NCBI GenBank assembly: GCA_034509925.1
Contig: CM067530.1
Span: forward strand, 9,687,001 to 9,751,000
DNA: 64,000 nucleotides
DNA from: Hirudinaria manillensis
Taxonomy: Eukaryota; Annelida; Clitellata; Hirudinida; Hirudinidae
Direction: 5' to 3'
In this document: positions 39,349 through 55,515 of the stretch, piece by piece
Layout: every line of letters begins with the position of its first letter
Numbering within the stretch: position 1 is the stretch's first letter
Translations under genes and position numbers: made by a program
Notes under the pieces: generated by a model
Database searches by the model: none
The model's input: the letters and a program-made list of their open reading frames with translations, nothing else
Told to the model about the DNA's origin: nothing

Positions 39349-42300
39349 TCACCAAACCCTGCATCTCTTGTTAGATCTCATCTCTGCCTTTTTATTGCAA
39401 TGAAATGCAGTCGAAAATGCTTTAAAGTTTTTCAGAGGGACGTTAACTCTGTCATAAAAAAAAATAACTGTTTAAATTTAAATTTAATAATGTCTTTCAG
39501 AAAACATAGAGCGTTTTTAGCGAATTTTTGAAGATATCATAAAGAAATAACCTGAATATGTTTGGTGCATGGTTATCAGTCCTGACATCAATTGATGCGA
39601 TTTCTGGAGATACTTTTTGGCAGAAATTCTTAAATCAATAGCAAAACAAGATATTATTATTAAATTAATGAGAATGAGTAATCTTGGTCAGGGGCATTTA
39701 CCCTCGCGAAGCCAATAAAAAACATTTGCTCAGAATTATAGGGGAGTCCGACAAGTTGTTTCTCTTCACCATTCTTTCGTAACCATGATTTGTAGGCCTT
39801 ACATTTTAAAAAATGTAATAATTTGAAAAATGAACAATACGATTTTATTTTGTTATAATTATCTCACATAAAAATATATGAATTAAGTCTACCTTTTTCA
39901 AATTTATTTAGATAATTTGTTTATGATCAGATTATGAAACTGAAAAATTACCAAATGTGCAATACGTAAACCTCCACTATCTGCAATATTCTCACCGAGT
40001 GTATGTTGCCCGTTTACCTGAATTAAATGTAATGCTTTAGCAATAAATAATTTAATACTATGTCAAAAATAACCTGTTCTTTAATCTCCTCGAGAATAAG
40101 GTCGTTATATTGATCAACAAAACATTGACTTTTGTTTAAGAATTCCGCTCTGTCATCAGGCTCCCACCAGTTATTCATTGCTCCCCTATAATCAAACTGG
40201 CTTCCTGGATATTGAGTGACAAATTTTAACTTTAAGCCTCATTCCAGTGCAACAGTGCATTCCATACGTGATTAAGCTGACCTTTATTGTCGAATCCGTG
40301 AATTATTTCATGCCCAATGAAGAAACCTATGCCACCCAAATTTAAATACCTGCACAACATTTTAAAGTGTAGATAATCTAAAGTTTATACAAAGCTATTT
40401 TCGAAAGATTGCTAACAATGGATAAGCCTCCGAATAGAAAGGAGTCTCCAAAATGCCAGCAGGAAATACTGAAAATAAATTAATCAAATCATATCTGTAA
40501 CCGAATTACTCATAAAATGATAATTACCTATTCTATTTGCATAGTAGTCATAAAACGCGTTAACCATTGCAATCGGCATTGCCAACCTAGGATTCATAAA
40601 GAAAAGATAAATTTATTTTTGAATGACATTCCTTCGGCAGGATTTCTTTTTTTTTATAATCCATTCATGTGTATTAATTATGATATTTCAATAAAACACA
40701 CTAAAGCCACTAAACCTAGATTACTTGATAGATATTTGATACTCTGAGTAAACATTTTGAATATGTCTAACGTAAAAGGACTGTTTGGTATTCTTAGGGT
40801 CCTCATTTCTTCTTTCATTTTCTTGAACCTGATAGCGAAGAAGACGTCCGGAAATGTCATACTGCTGAAGTCCATCTATAATATAATCAAATATAATACT
40901 AGTTACTTGACCAGTTTAATCGGACTCTATAAATAACTCTACCTATGAATAAAACAATATTTATAAAACATTTAATTTAATAAACATTGTTTCACCCCAT
41001 TGAATTCTGCATCAAGAACTTCCGTTTTCTCCAACCCGTCTGGATACGCAACTTGTTCTATCATCTGTCTCAACTAGAAGACAAATCACTTTTCTTTAAA
41101 TAATCAACTGCTTTGATATCATTAAACATGAAATTGACAGTAAAAAATAATTAATTTTTTTAATTGATAAATTGAAATTACCTTAACTATTGCTTGTTTT
41201 TTTGTATCTTTATTCATCCATATAAGTCTTTTTATCAGTTTTGTAAATGCCGCTTTTAGTTTTTGTATCATTTTAAAGACCTAATGATTAATTTGCAGAG
41301 TTTGTAAAGGTTATGGCAAGCTATAAGATCGATTCGAGCAACATTCTGAATCTAAATATTAAGATTTAATTTCAAACCACTCTAACCCCGGATTTAATTA
41401 CATATCTGGAATCCTTTCTTATATATAGATAACCGACGGATTTATGTAAGTAAGTGTTTACGTAATTAACACAATTATACCATCGGGATTTGTCTTTTCG
41501 TGATCCCTCGACTACCTGATATGATAATGAACATTATTATCAATTAATTCAGTCGATCGGAATTCACTTTGCTACATCTTAATATTGATTTTATCCTAAA
41601 GTCTTATCCTCAGCTTTCTATTTCACAATGAATGTTAAATGAAACAATAATAGTCACCTCGAGGAAGTTGCTTGAAAATTCTTGGACTTGGCTGGGCATA
41701 GCGATTTTTGACTGATCTACCACTTTCCAGATTAAATAATTGACTATTTTTCTATGATTTTTATAGGCTTTTTTTTATTAATTTAATGATTTGCATAAAA
41801 TAAATATTCTCATAATAAAAATACTTTTTCGAAGTGTTTTCCAAAAGCCTTGCTAGACAACTTAGGTAAGGCATCCCAATAGTTCCAATAGTCTCGTTTG
41901 GCTTAATGTCAACATCGACTTCTTTAAACATAGATTTGAAAAAGGCTTCGAAGTCAAAACTCTTTTATAAAAAATAAATTAATAAATTATGACGAAAGCT
42001 TTGTTTAGCTTTTATCTCCAAATATAGTTAGAATGCATCTAATGTATTAATGAAAAATATTAGATAGAGATCTATCCTCCACTTGTACTCTTAAGGAAAT
42101 TGTTGGAAAAATGAAATATAGAAATGTTTTGATACATCCCGACTCAATTTGACAATGAACATTATAACGGCATTATACTAAATGTCTTACTTTCTCAAAT
42201 TTTGTTTTGAGTTTGTTCAGACTTGTTAATATTTGTTGTTGCTCTTCGGTAGTGCCTTCGTCAAAAAAGCACTAAATAATATTAAATATTCATTATTTAT

Positions 42301-44494
42301 ATAAAACAAAGAAAGATCTAATCTATTTGATAAAATAATCGTAATCTACTTTAAAATCCAAAAAATTGCAATTATAAAAATAGAATTGCAAAATGATAAA
42401 ATTTATTTTAACCTTTGACAACTCAATTTCAAATTTAACGATTCCATCTACATCATTTACAATGACAGGATTTTTTTCTATTTGTCCAAGATAGAGGCTG
42501 ATGTTTAGAATGAGGTCTCTTAAAGCATCTACATTTTCAGCTTTTGGCGAATCCTCGAGATAATAATCGGGAGGGAGAGATAATATAGGAGGAAATAGCT
42601 ACAAAATTATTTGGCTGAGTGATTCTATAAATACTGAATGATCGATAGGTACTGTTTTATCTACTAGTTAAATATCAATAAACGTCTTTTGTTTGAAAAT
42701 AAATCATTTTACCGCAGGCACACTGAAATTAGATGAAGGGTCAATAGTGTGAAAGATGACCGCAAACAGTCCCAGGACTTTATGTATTTGTAGTTTCGTC
42801 AAAATTGACGTCAAATCATGTTCTTCTTCGTTCCAATTATCACCTTCTAACAAGGGCCAACCACCAAACATGCCCAAAACTTTAGTTTTTACGGCTTCAA
42901 CTCCTGCCTTTTCGATCGAACCTGCAAAATCAAAACATTTGGTCGATCTTACTTGTTGCATTTAAGTTGTGCGAAGCTTATGATGTATTTATTATGTTTA
43001 ATAAAATAAAATTTGAAATTTAATCTCAAAAGTCCAACTTGTATCCATGCAGGACGTATAAGATAATTTTGTTTGTTTGGCAAAATTTTGTTTTGACTCA
43101 CTAAGTCCTTCTTCTAATACACCTTGATAACATGCGGGTTTTCTTTGTAATTTCAATGATATACACTTAGATTCTAGATAAATAAAAATTTCTGACTTTT
43201 CAGATTTTCTCCAAGCTTATCATTGACGATAGAAAATGTGCTGATTCCAACTACGCCCTTAGGTATTTCTTTAGTAAGAAATTTTCCACAAACGAACTTA
43301 TAAAAATCTTGGCAAGGATCAGCATTGAGGTCCATGTAATCAAGCAATTCATTGGCTGGATAGAATTTGATGTATGATATTTCGACGTTGGAGTTTTAAA
43401 CAAAGTTTTAGCTTTTTATTTTCTATAAAATTCTTATAAAGCTCTATATTTTTCTAACAATACCCACCACCATCTCGTTTACATCTCCATCGCTACTACT
43501 TAATACATCTCGTTACATACCAGCTTTACACATAGATCAACATAATGCGTATTTCCTCCATATCGCTGAATCTCTTAGGGGAGATCTTACCTATATTGGT
43601 AACCCCATCCTTCGTCATAAATAATAATTTATTATAAATAAAATATCATGTACCTCAGAGAGACGAAACTCAAATAAGAGTAAATTACCGGTTATGTTAC
43701 AATCTTCTGTTTTGCAAAGCGGATGCTCTGCAAAGAAATTAAAACTTAATATTGAATTACAGATGTTTTTTGATTTAAATATAATTTTTTTTTTAATAGC
43801 CTTACCTTTTGTTCTTTTTTTAATGTTCAACTTTAGATGAATTGCCACATTGAAAGAGACTGTGATGACCAAATCTAAGTGGTTTATTACTTGTGTACAG
43901 GTTATTTAAATTAATTCTTGATGGAACTTGGCGAAATTATGATCAGGTATATATTTATACAATTCATACAAATAGCAATATATACAATAGAGTTTCAAAA
44001 TTTACTGTGGGCACGCTTATAACGTGGTTGCATAATATACCTCCGATGGTAGTCTGGTCTAATGCTCAATTATTTTGAAAATATTTTGATAACACAAATT
44101 ATTCATGGGGATTAATCAAATCATCAAATATATCCTTTTAATAAGGAAAAAGACTTGAAATGTTTTTTGTCTTTCGAGTTTTCCTTTGGTAAATTATAAG
44201 AAAAAAATGCGACTCTCGCTTCAAAACAGGCAGGGAGTTTATAACACGTAGCAAACATGTCACAAAGAAGTTAAAAAATGGAAAAAAAATTGTAGTAAAA
44301 CTCCTGTAATCGTGAGCCTAATAAACTCCACAGGTACAAATATAATCTTAATGAACCGGATCTACTATTAAAATCTTTAAGCTGTTATGTAAAGTAGATA
44401 ATGGTTAAATTGTAAGAATTATTATAAATTTTTCGCACTTACCGTTGAAAAGTTTAGCCATAATTAATGCTATGAATAAACGCATACATGCCAT
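39349..44494 (-). CDS. Neprilysin-like M13 zinc metallopeptidase, array copy 3 (catalytic motifs intact)
   Basis: Signal exon 44443-44494 ([17 protein letters not shown]), [12 protein letters not shown] exon around 43205-43358, GGWPLLEGD exon around 42712-42922, [11 protein letters not shown] exon around 40529-40588, zinc-site exon 40282-40349 ([10 protein letters not shown]), ENIADSGG exon around 39952-40017, NHAPNIFR exon around 39552-39629, and a last exon ending [10 protein letters not shown] with TGA at 39349-39351. All ligands and substrate residues known from neprilysin are present: HExxH, ENIAD, N-A-F-Y, and His/Arg in HAPNIFR. It is a probable active secreted or anchored ectopeptidase. 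Copies 3-5 share a basic KRC-R C-terminus and look most closely related. Intron sequence around 43440-43610 is of different texture from its surroundings. No frame disruption was noticed. Confidence 0.88.
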
Positions 44495-45723
44495 GATGCT
44501 GAAAGTCGTAGTTGGTTTACGTAAGAAATCATATTTTATATCCTAAACCAATCTATTTAAATGATCTGGGTTTAATATGTTTCATCACGATTGTTGTAAT
44601 TCTAAAATCAATTATTATTTTTGCCAATAATCAAGAATCAAAGTAATCAAGATTATTTATGAAATTCCGAATCACGGTAAATGCTGAAAAAAATAACAAA
44701 TTGTAATTGTTCTAAGGATATCATAGCCCTATTTGCTTTATATAGCGCTCTTTTCCGAGGGCTCTTAAGGAAGTGCGAGCTGGGCTGCATACACGGTATG
44801 TGGTAAACTTTTATCGCCATGTGGAGGAAAGTTACGTTCAATCATAAATTATTGCCTATTTTTAAATGTATATATTTCTAATAGCGGATAAGATATTCGA
44901 AATTTCTTAGATATTGACCCCTTTAACAATATATAGTAAAAATATGTTTAAATTTTGTCAAAAGCATAATTCTTCTAAAACGAATTTAATTAAAACCGAA
45001 TTTATAAATTTTCTCATTAAAAACATTCTCCTTTGTATAAACTTTGTTTCTTGAATTTTATTTCTGGTAATGATATCTCAAGTCAGAGTACTGTAAACAT
45101 ATATATACATCTGATGCAACGTTTAAGCTTGAAATAAAAAATCTTTTATACTAAATAATAATTCTTGCGAACACTTTCCTGACAATAAATATCTTTTAAC
45201 AACATTTTGGTGCAACTTCCGCCGTCATAAAAAAATTATCTTGTTTATCTTGAGGCAATTTGACCATTTAAATGACCATAACTTATGGGTTTTTTTTTTG
45301 TTTTCGAAGAAATGTAATATAACATAACATATCATCCATCTTCGCTAAGTTCATGTCGTAGCTAATACTGTATGTAAGGTTTCGTTTTTATGATCAAATA
45401 AAACATAAAACAAAAATTTCCCCTTATTAGTTGATCTTATAATGTCTATTGAATTTATAATACAACGGAATATGATTCGCAAGGTTTTATTCTTAGGAAT
45501 TTTCCCCACTTTAGCATCAATACTAAGTTTGATATTAATTTATTTACATCCGGAATCTTTTAACATTCTTTTAAAAATGGAATTCTAGGATTAAATTGTT
45601 CACAATTTTGGTAAAAGTGATGAAAAAGTTTTGAATTTGCTAAGTTAACCAGGACCCAATCTAAATTCAGTATTACAGTTTGAATAATATGTTCAACAAT
45701 TTAAACTTAATTATTTAACTCGA
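44495..45723. other. Spacer between M13 copies 3 and 4
   Basis: AT-rich. It contains the copy 3 promoter with TATAAAAT at 44533-44540. A short minus-strand open stretch at 44653-44841 does not resemble any family I know. Confidence 0.45.
44533..44540 (-). promoter_or_regulatory. TATA box candidate of M13 copy 3
   Basis: TATAAAAT on the minus strand about 39-46 nt before the ATG, in register with copies 1 and 2. I do not see an equally good TATA box in copies 4-6. Confidence 0.45.
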
Positions 45724-51111
<5,388 letters not shown>

Positions 51112-52069
51112 ATCTCAGGCTATAGCCACGACCAGCGTGTGCATTCGTAATAAATAAGGTTGAAGAAATAATTTGAATAATCTAATATTGTATGCCCTAA
51201 CACGATTACTTTAAAGCTAATTAACTGAGAATTGTTTAACATATTGTTCTGAATTATGCGTATTAGATTAATTCAGTGAGTAGTGCGGATTGCATAATTT
51301 TTAAGTGGCGTGCCAAATTGCTGAGATTGACTGAATACTAGCTAGATTTCTTTAAATAATTGACAGAGTTTTACTAGAGAAAAAAAAGCAGAAAAATATT
51401 CTCGGATACAGCGTTATTATTAAATTAAAATTAAATAAATTATTTAATTAATTTATTATTTCATCCTGTCTAGATCACTCTAGATCACTGTCTAGAGATG
51501 GTATTTTATTCTGCTTACTTGTGTCACATTCGATATTGGCATCGACTGACTTACAACATATACAAAAACCTAAATCAAGCAGAATCTCTTTAACAGGCCC
51601 TTATGAAGTTCTCAATTTTAGAAAAGATTTGACTTCTGATTTATTTTGATTTGATGAATATGAAAAATATTTCATGTTCTTTAGCGGCTCATTGGTCCTG
51701 TTCCCGAGATAAAGTTGCTAGCTGATATATATATAACTGACAGTATAATATAACTTTCACCTTAATCTATTTTCAGGGTTATAACAATACGTATATGAAA
51801 AATCATGCAACTAGAGGCACAGTTTTGAACCGTTTAATTGGCCAATTACAAGATTGTATCCTGAACTGACTTCATGTTTTTTTGAATAAAGCGTTTTAAG
51901 TTTCTAAATTTATAATTGAGATTAATTTTCATACAGAGCTGATTACCTTCATAATACCGTTCTTTATCAATCTTCTAGTAACATTTATTAGTAAATTTTT
52001 ATTTGTTACATTTATTTGCGATTGAATAATTCTTTTAGCGGTTTCAACTATTTCATTCGAGCTTGAATA
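51112..52069. other. Spacer between M13 copies 4 and 5
   Basis: AT-rich; promoter side of copy 4. The segment just upstream of the ATG aligns by eye with the upstream of copy 5 (shared ATCTCAGGCT and a ...GAAGAAATAATTT... block). A short near-repeat of TCTAGATCACT lies near 51470-51490. No gene is seen. Confidence 0.45.
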
Positions 52070-53740
52070 TCACCATATCCTGCATCTCTTGCGGATAGTC
52101 ATTCCTGAGTTTTTCTTGCATTTGAATGTATCCGAAAACGCCTTTAAGTTCTTCAAAGCCATGTTGACTCTGTAAAAATAAAATGAGATTATTACATTAA
52201 TAATAACTTTACGATAATATAAAACAGTATAAAAATAATTCGACCTGAATATGTTTGGCGCATGGCTATCAGTTCTGAGATCAACTGCCGCTAATACCGA
52301 AATTACTTTTTGACAGAAATTCTTAAGGTGAGTGGCAATATAACATGTTGTTATTTAAAATGAATGAATATTCATGATCAATATTTCTACAAATGCCTTG
52401 TCGTTGAATTCCACCTATAAATGTTTAAGCCATTTGGGGTGTTTTTTTTTTAAAGAGTGTATTAGTTTTAATAGTTTATTGAAATAGATCTTAAAATAAT
52501 TTAATGAACTTTGTAACCCCTTTAAATTCTTCCTCTAATACTTCTTTGTCAAGCAAACCATCTGGAAAACTAACGTGTTCTTTCATTTCTTTTAACTGAA
52601 TAAAGAATAAATATTTCAAAAATATACCAAACATGCATTGTTTATTTAAGCAATTTATTTATCGTGCCTTTTTCATTGCTTCCTTTTTTGTTCCTGTGTG
52701 TAGCCAATCTCGATTGAATATTAGTTTTGCATAGTTCCTCTTCAGACTTGTTATCATTTTAAAGATCTAATAATTAATTTTATGTGTTCATTTAAATGTA
52801 AATTAGTTAGATTCCTAATTTGAATACTTATTTATTCCATCAACGCATCAATAAAAATTTTAAAAAATTTCAATTGTAGTTTAATGTGAGAATCATTATG
52901 ACCTTAGGTTTGGTTTTATATCTATCGTCCTTTGTCAGGTACATATAACCAATAGCTTTATGAAGGTTGATATTTACAAAATTGGTGCATAATTCCCATC
53001 GTGGTTTGATGTAACGACGTCCCTGAACCAAATGAAGCGAAAGATTATGGAGAAATCACAATGTACATGCAAATATCTTACATTAAATCTTATATTAAAG
53101 GTTTCCGCAAGATGTTATTTTATTGTCAGGATTCAAATTAAAAAACATAAAATAAATATAAATATATCATATATATATGTGCATATAAAAAAAGTACTAG
53201 TTAAAACAACCTCTGTGAAATGGCTTGGAAAAGCAATGTCCGACAGTCCCACCGCTTTCCAGATCAAATAATTGACGATTTCTCTGCAATATATCAAAAT
53301 AATAATTTGTAAATGGAATATTAATAATATAATGATATCAATCATGCCGGCTTTTAACATTACGCCGCCTAAAATAACTGTATTTCACTCTCCGCATTTA
53401 CCCCCTCTACAATATAAGGACATATGCATTCGGAAATAATCATGAAAAACATCACGAGACTGTCAACGCATGTAGATGTAGATGACCAAATTGTTTAACA
53501 GTAAATAAATAAAGTTTTTCCAGAGTTATTAATACTTTTTAGGAGTGGATTCCAAAATCTTCGACAAACAATTTAAGTAAGGCATCGCAAATGTTGCAAT
53601 GTTTTCATCAGACTTGATGTCGACATTGACTTCCTTAAATATAGTTTTGAAGAAGGCTTCGAAGTCAAAACTCTGCAATAAGATTTTTTAGGTAAACAAC
53701 AAAACTTAAGAGCGCATCTGGGTGAAAACTTTGAGTATAT

Positions 53741-54029
53741 TGTAATAACCCAGGGTCCTCAAACTAATTATAGAAGGGCAGGTTTATTGAAAGTTGTCAG
53801 ATGGCTTGGAAGATGTAAAATGCTTAATTGATTAAGTCTTGAAATCTGCTGTTTCAATTACTCTCGCTCTACTTTCCGAGGTAAATCCATTTGTCAAGGT
53901 ACATAACCAAAGAGTCTGAATAGCACCAATTTAATTCTCAAATTATATTGCCACTAAATTTAATTAATTATTAAATTAATTAATCGGCAATATAATTTTA
54001 AATATTATTCAATTTCTAGGGATCCAACA
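53741..54029 (-). repeat. LTR (3' LTR in element orientation)
   Basis: 289 bp, begins TGTAATAACCC and ends GGATCCAACA on the plus strand. Same length and apparently the same sequence as the copy at 55227-55515. The ORF of the element ends inside it. Confidence 0.95.
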
Positions 54030-55145
54030 CTGCCCCCTCCTTAAATCTGTTCGTCCCGAACAGACATCTATTCCCATTTTCATTTTTACTCTCGGAATAG
54101 GATCCGATCTTCCAACAATCTCATGGCTGCAAATCCCAGATCCATTTGCTTTGTCATCTTCTGGGATTTCTGTCTCCTCCCTTTTACTTCTGCGTCCCGC
54201 AAGTTTCAGCCGCGGAACATCGCCATTTCTATGCACGCTCTCCTGCTCCACGATGTCGCCAGATCCCAGACTCTCCTCAGGATCACCTGCTCCACTTTCC
54301 ATGCTAGGCACTCTCCTGAAATCCCGAGCACTCCCTTCTGTTATTTCCAATGGAGCCGAAACATCCGCTGGTAAATCCATGGGCTGTTCTGTAGACTCTA
54401 CTTGTTCCACCATCAAATCCGTGTGCTCCACCGGCAACTCCACGTGACTCATCAGTAACTCCTCGAGCTGCACCAACAACTCCACATGATCCACCGGCAA
54501 TCCCACAGGCTCCTCCGAAAGCCCCACTTGCTCCACTAAAACCTCCGTGAGCTCTCTGGGCCCTGCTGACGAATCGACCTGATCTGGTAACTCTATGGGC
54601 TCCAACGTCGAGTTCCCTAAGTCTGCCATCACGCACAGAGCTTCTGGAGACACACACGCACTGTGGTTGGATGTGCCCTCTAATGACTCCATCCCAACGC
54701 TGCCAGAAACGGTACCTGGAACAACGGACATGATTTGTTCCTCGTTGGTAACCTTTTTGCAGAGTTCCTCTCCTTGTTCTTCGCAAGATGGAAGCACCAC
54801 TTTGCTCTCCTCAAAAGAACCAACAGGACTCTTCTCGGCAGAGTCTTCACCCGAAGCCAACGAGACATCCTGGCATGGAACCGCTCTGTTTTTCAAATCA
54901 CCCCTAATACTCCTAATACATTCCCTCATCTCATCTACGGACTTTTTCATAAAATCAAGAAATTCATCCATCTTTTTATGGGATGGATTCTCGAATTCGT
55001 ATTCCTCTGGGTCATGGCCATTCTCTGTCAGCCATGTCCCAAGTCGCTCTCGTATCTCAGCTTTCGTGCCTTTCCAATCCAGGCCACGCTCTCTCAATTC
55101 TTGTCTCAATCGAGGCACGTACAATTCATCCAAGTACTTCGGCAT
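54009..55145 (-). CDS. SAP-domain gag-like protein of the LTR element
   Basis: 378 aa, single frame, starting 64 nt inside the PBS. Residues about 8-42 form a SAP domain (YVPRLRQELRERGLDWKGTK... with the typical L..G....G.K..L pattern), seen at the N-terminus of some invertebrate Gypsy gag proteins. The region after it is a short charged helix (MDEFLDFMKKSVDEM), then a long low-complexity tract of imperfect repeats around VELPVE/VEQVE, then a basic end. No zinc knuckle, protease or polymerase motif. The last seven residues are encoded by the LTR itself, so the frame runs through the polypurine tract. It probably represents an internal deletion joining a gag start to the element's end. Function unknown; a role in RNA or DNA binding is inference from SAP. 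Confidence 0.8.
   Translation of the reverse strand: MPKYLDELYVPRLRQELRERGLDWKGTKAEIRERLGTWLTENGHDPEEYEFENPSHKKMDEFLDFMKKSVDEMRECIRSIRGDLKNRAVPCQDVSLASGEDSAEKSPVGSFEESKVVLPSCEEQGEELCKKVTNEEQIMSVVPGTVSGSVGMESLEGTSNHSACVSPEALCVMADLGNSTLEPIELPDQVDSSAGPRELTEVLVEQVGLSEEPVGLPVDHVELLVQLEELLMSHVELPVEHTDLMVEQVESTEQPMDLPADVSAPLEITEGSARDFRRVPSMESGAGDPEESLGSGDIVEQESVHRNGDVPRLKLAGRRSKREETEIPEDDKANGSGICSHEIVGRSDPIPRVKMKMGIDVCSGRTDLRRGQCWIPRN
54030..54045 (-). promoter_or_regulatory. Polypurine tract of the LTR element
   Basis: On the minus strand TTTAAGGAGGGGGCAG directly precedes the 3' LTR (TGTTGGATCC), the position and form of a plus-strand primer. Confidence 0.85.
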
Positions 55146-55209
55146 CGTTCACTTTTCAACTAAACAAGCTTCTACTTTAGTTACTTTTGGATACCCTTTA
55201 ACTCTAAAT

Positions 55210-55225
55210 CCCACTCCTGACACCA
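55210..55225 (-). promoter_or_regulatory. tRNA-Leu primer-binding site of the LTR element
   Basis: On the plus strand CCCACTCCTGACACCA equals the 3' end of a tRNA-Leu (CAG type) with CCA. One base separates it from the 5' LTR, the standard spacing. Confidence 0.88.
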
Positions 55226-55226
55226 A

Positions 55227-55515
55227 TGTAATAACCCAGGGTCCTCAAACTAATTATAGAAGGGCAGGTTTATTGAAAGTTGTCAGATGGCTTGGAAGAT
55301 GTAAAATGCTTAATTGATTAAGTCTTGAAATCTGCTGTTTCAATTACTCTCGCTCTACTTTCCGAGGTAAATCCATTTGTCAAGGTACATAACCAAAGAG
55401 TCTGAATAGCACCAATTTAATTCTCAAATTATATTGCCACTAAATTTAATTAATTATTAAATTAATTAATCGGCAATATAATTTTAAATATTATTCAATT
55501 TCTAGGGATCCAACA
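55227..55515 (-). repeat. LTR (5' LTR in element orientation)
   Basis: 289 bp, with no difference from 53741-54029 noticed in a base-by-base read, indicating a young insertion. Confidence 0.95.

Larger units (their letters stand above)
53741..55515 (-). mobile_element. Non-autonomous Gypsy-type LTR retrotransposon with a SAP-domain ORF and no pol
   Basis: 1,775 bp bounded by two 289-bp direct LTRs (53741-54029 and 55227-55515) that look identical by eye and run TG...CA. ATAT precedes (53737-53740) and follows (55516-55519), a probable 4-bp target-site duplication. On the minus strand the element has, in order: 5' LTR, a primer-binding site complementary to the 3' end of tRNA-Leu, one ORF, a GGAGGGGGC polypurine tract and the 3' LTR. 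The 1,197-bp interior has no protease, reverse transcriptase, RNase H or integrase. It is far more GC-rich than the surrounding intron. It must be mobilised by a related full element, as in TR-GAG or LARD-type elements. Confidence 0.93.

Noticed and set aside
54304-55317. Several long overlapping frames on both strands inside the LTR element
   Set aside because: Shadows of the GC-rich SAP-domain ORF; only the 378-codon frame starts after the PBS and has domain structure.
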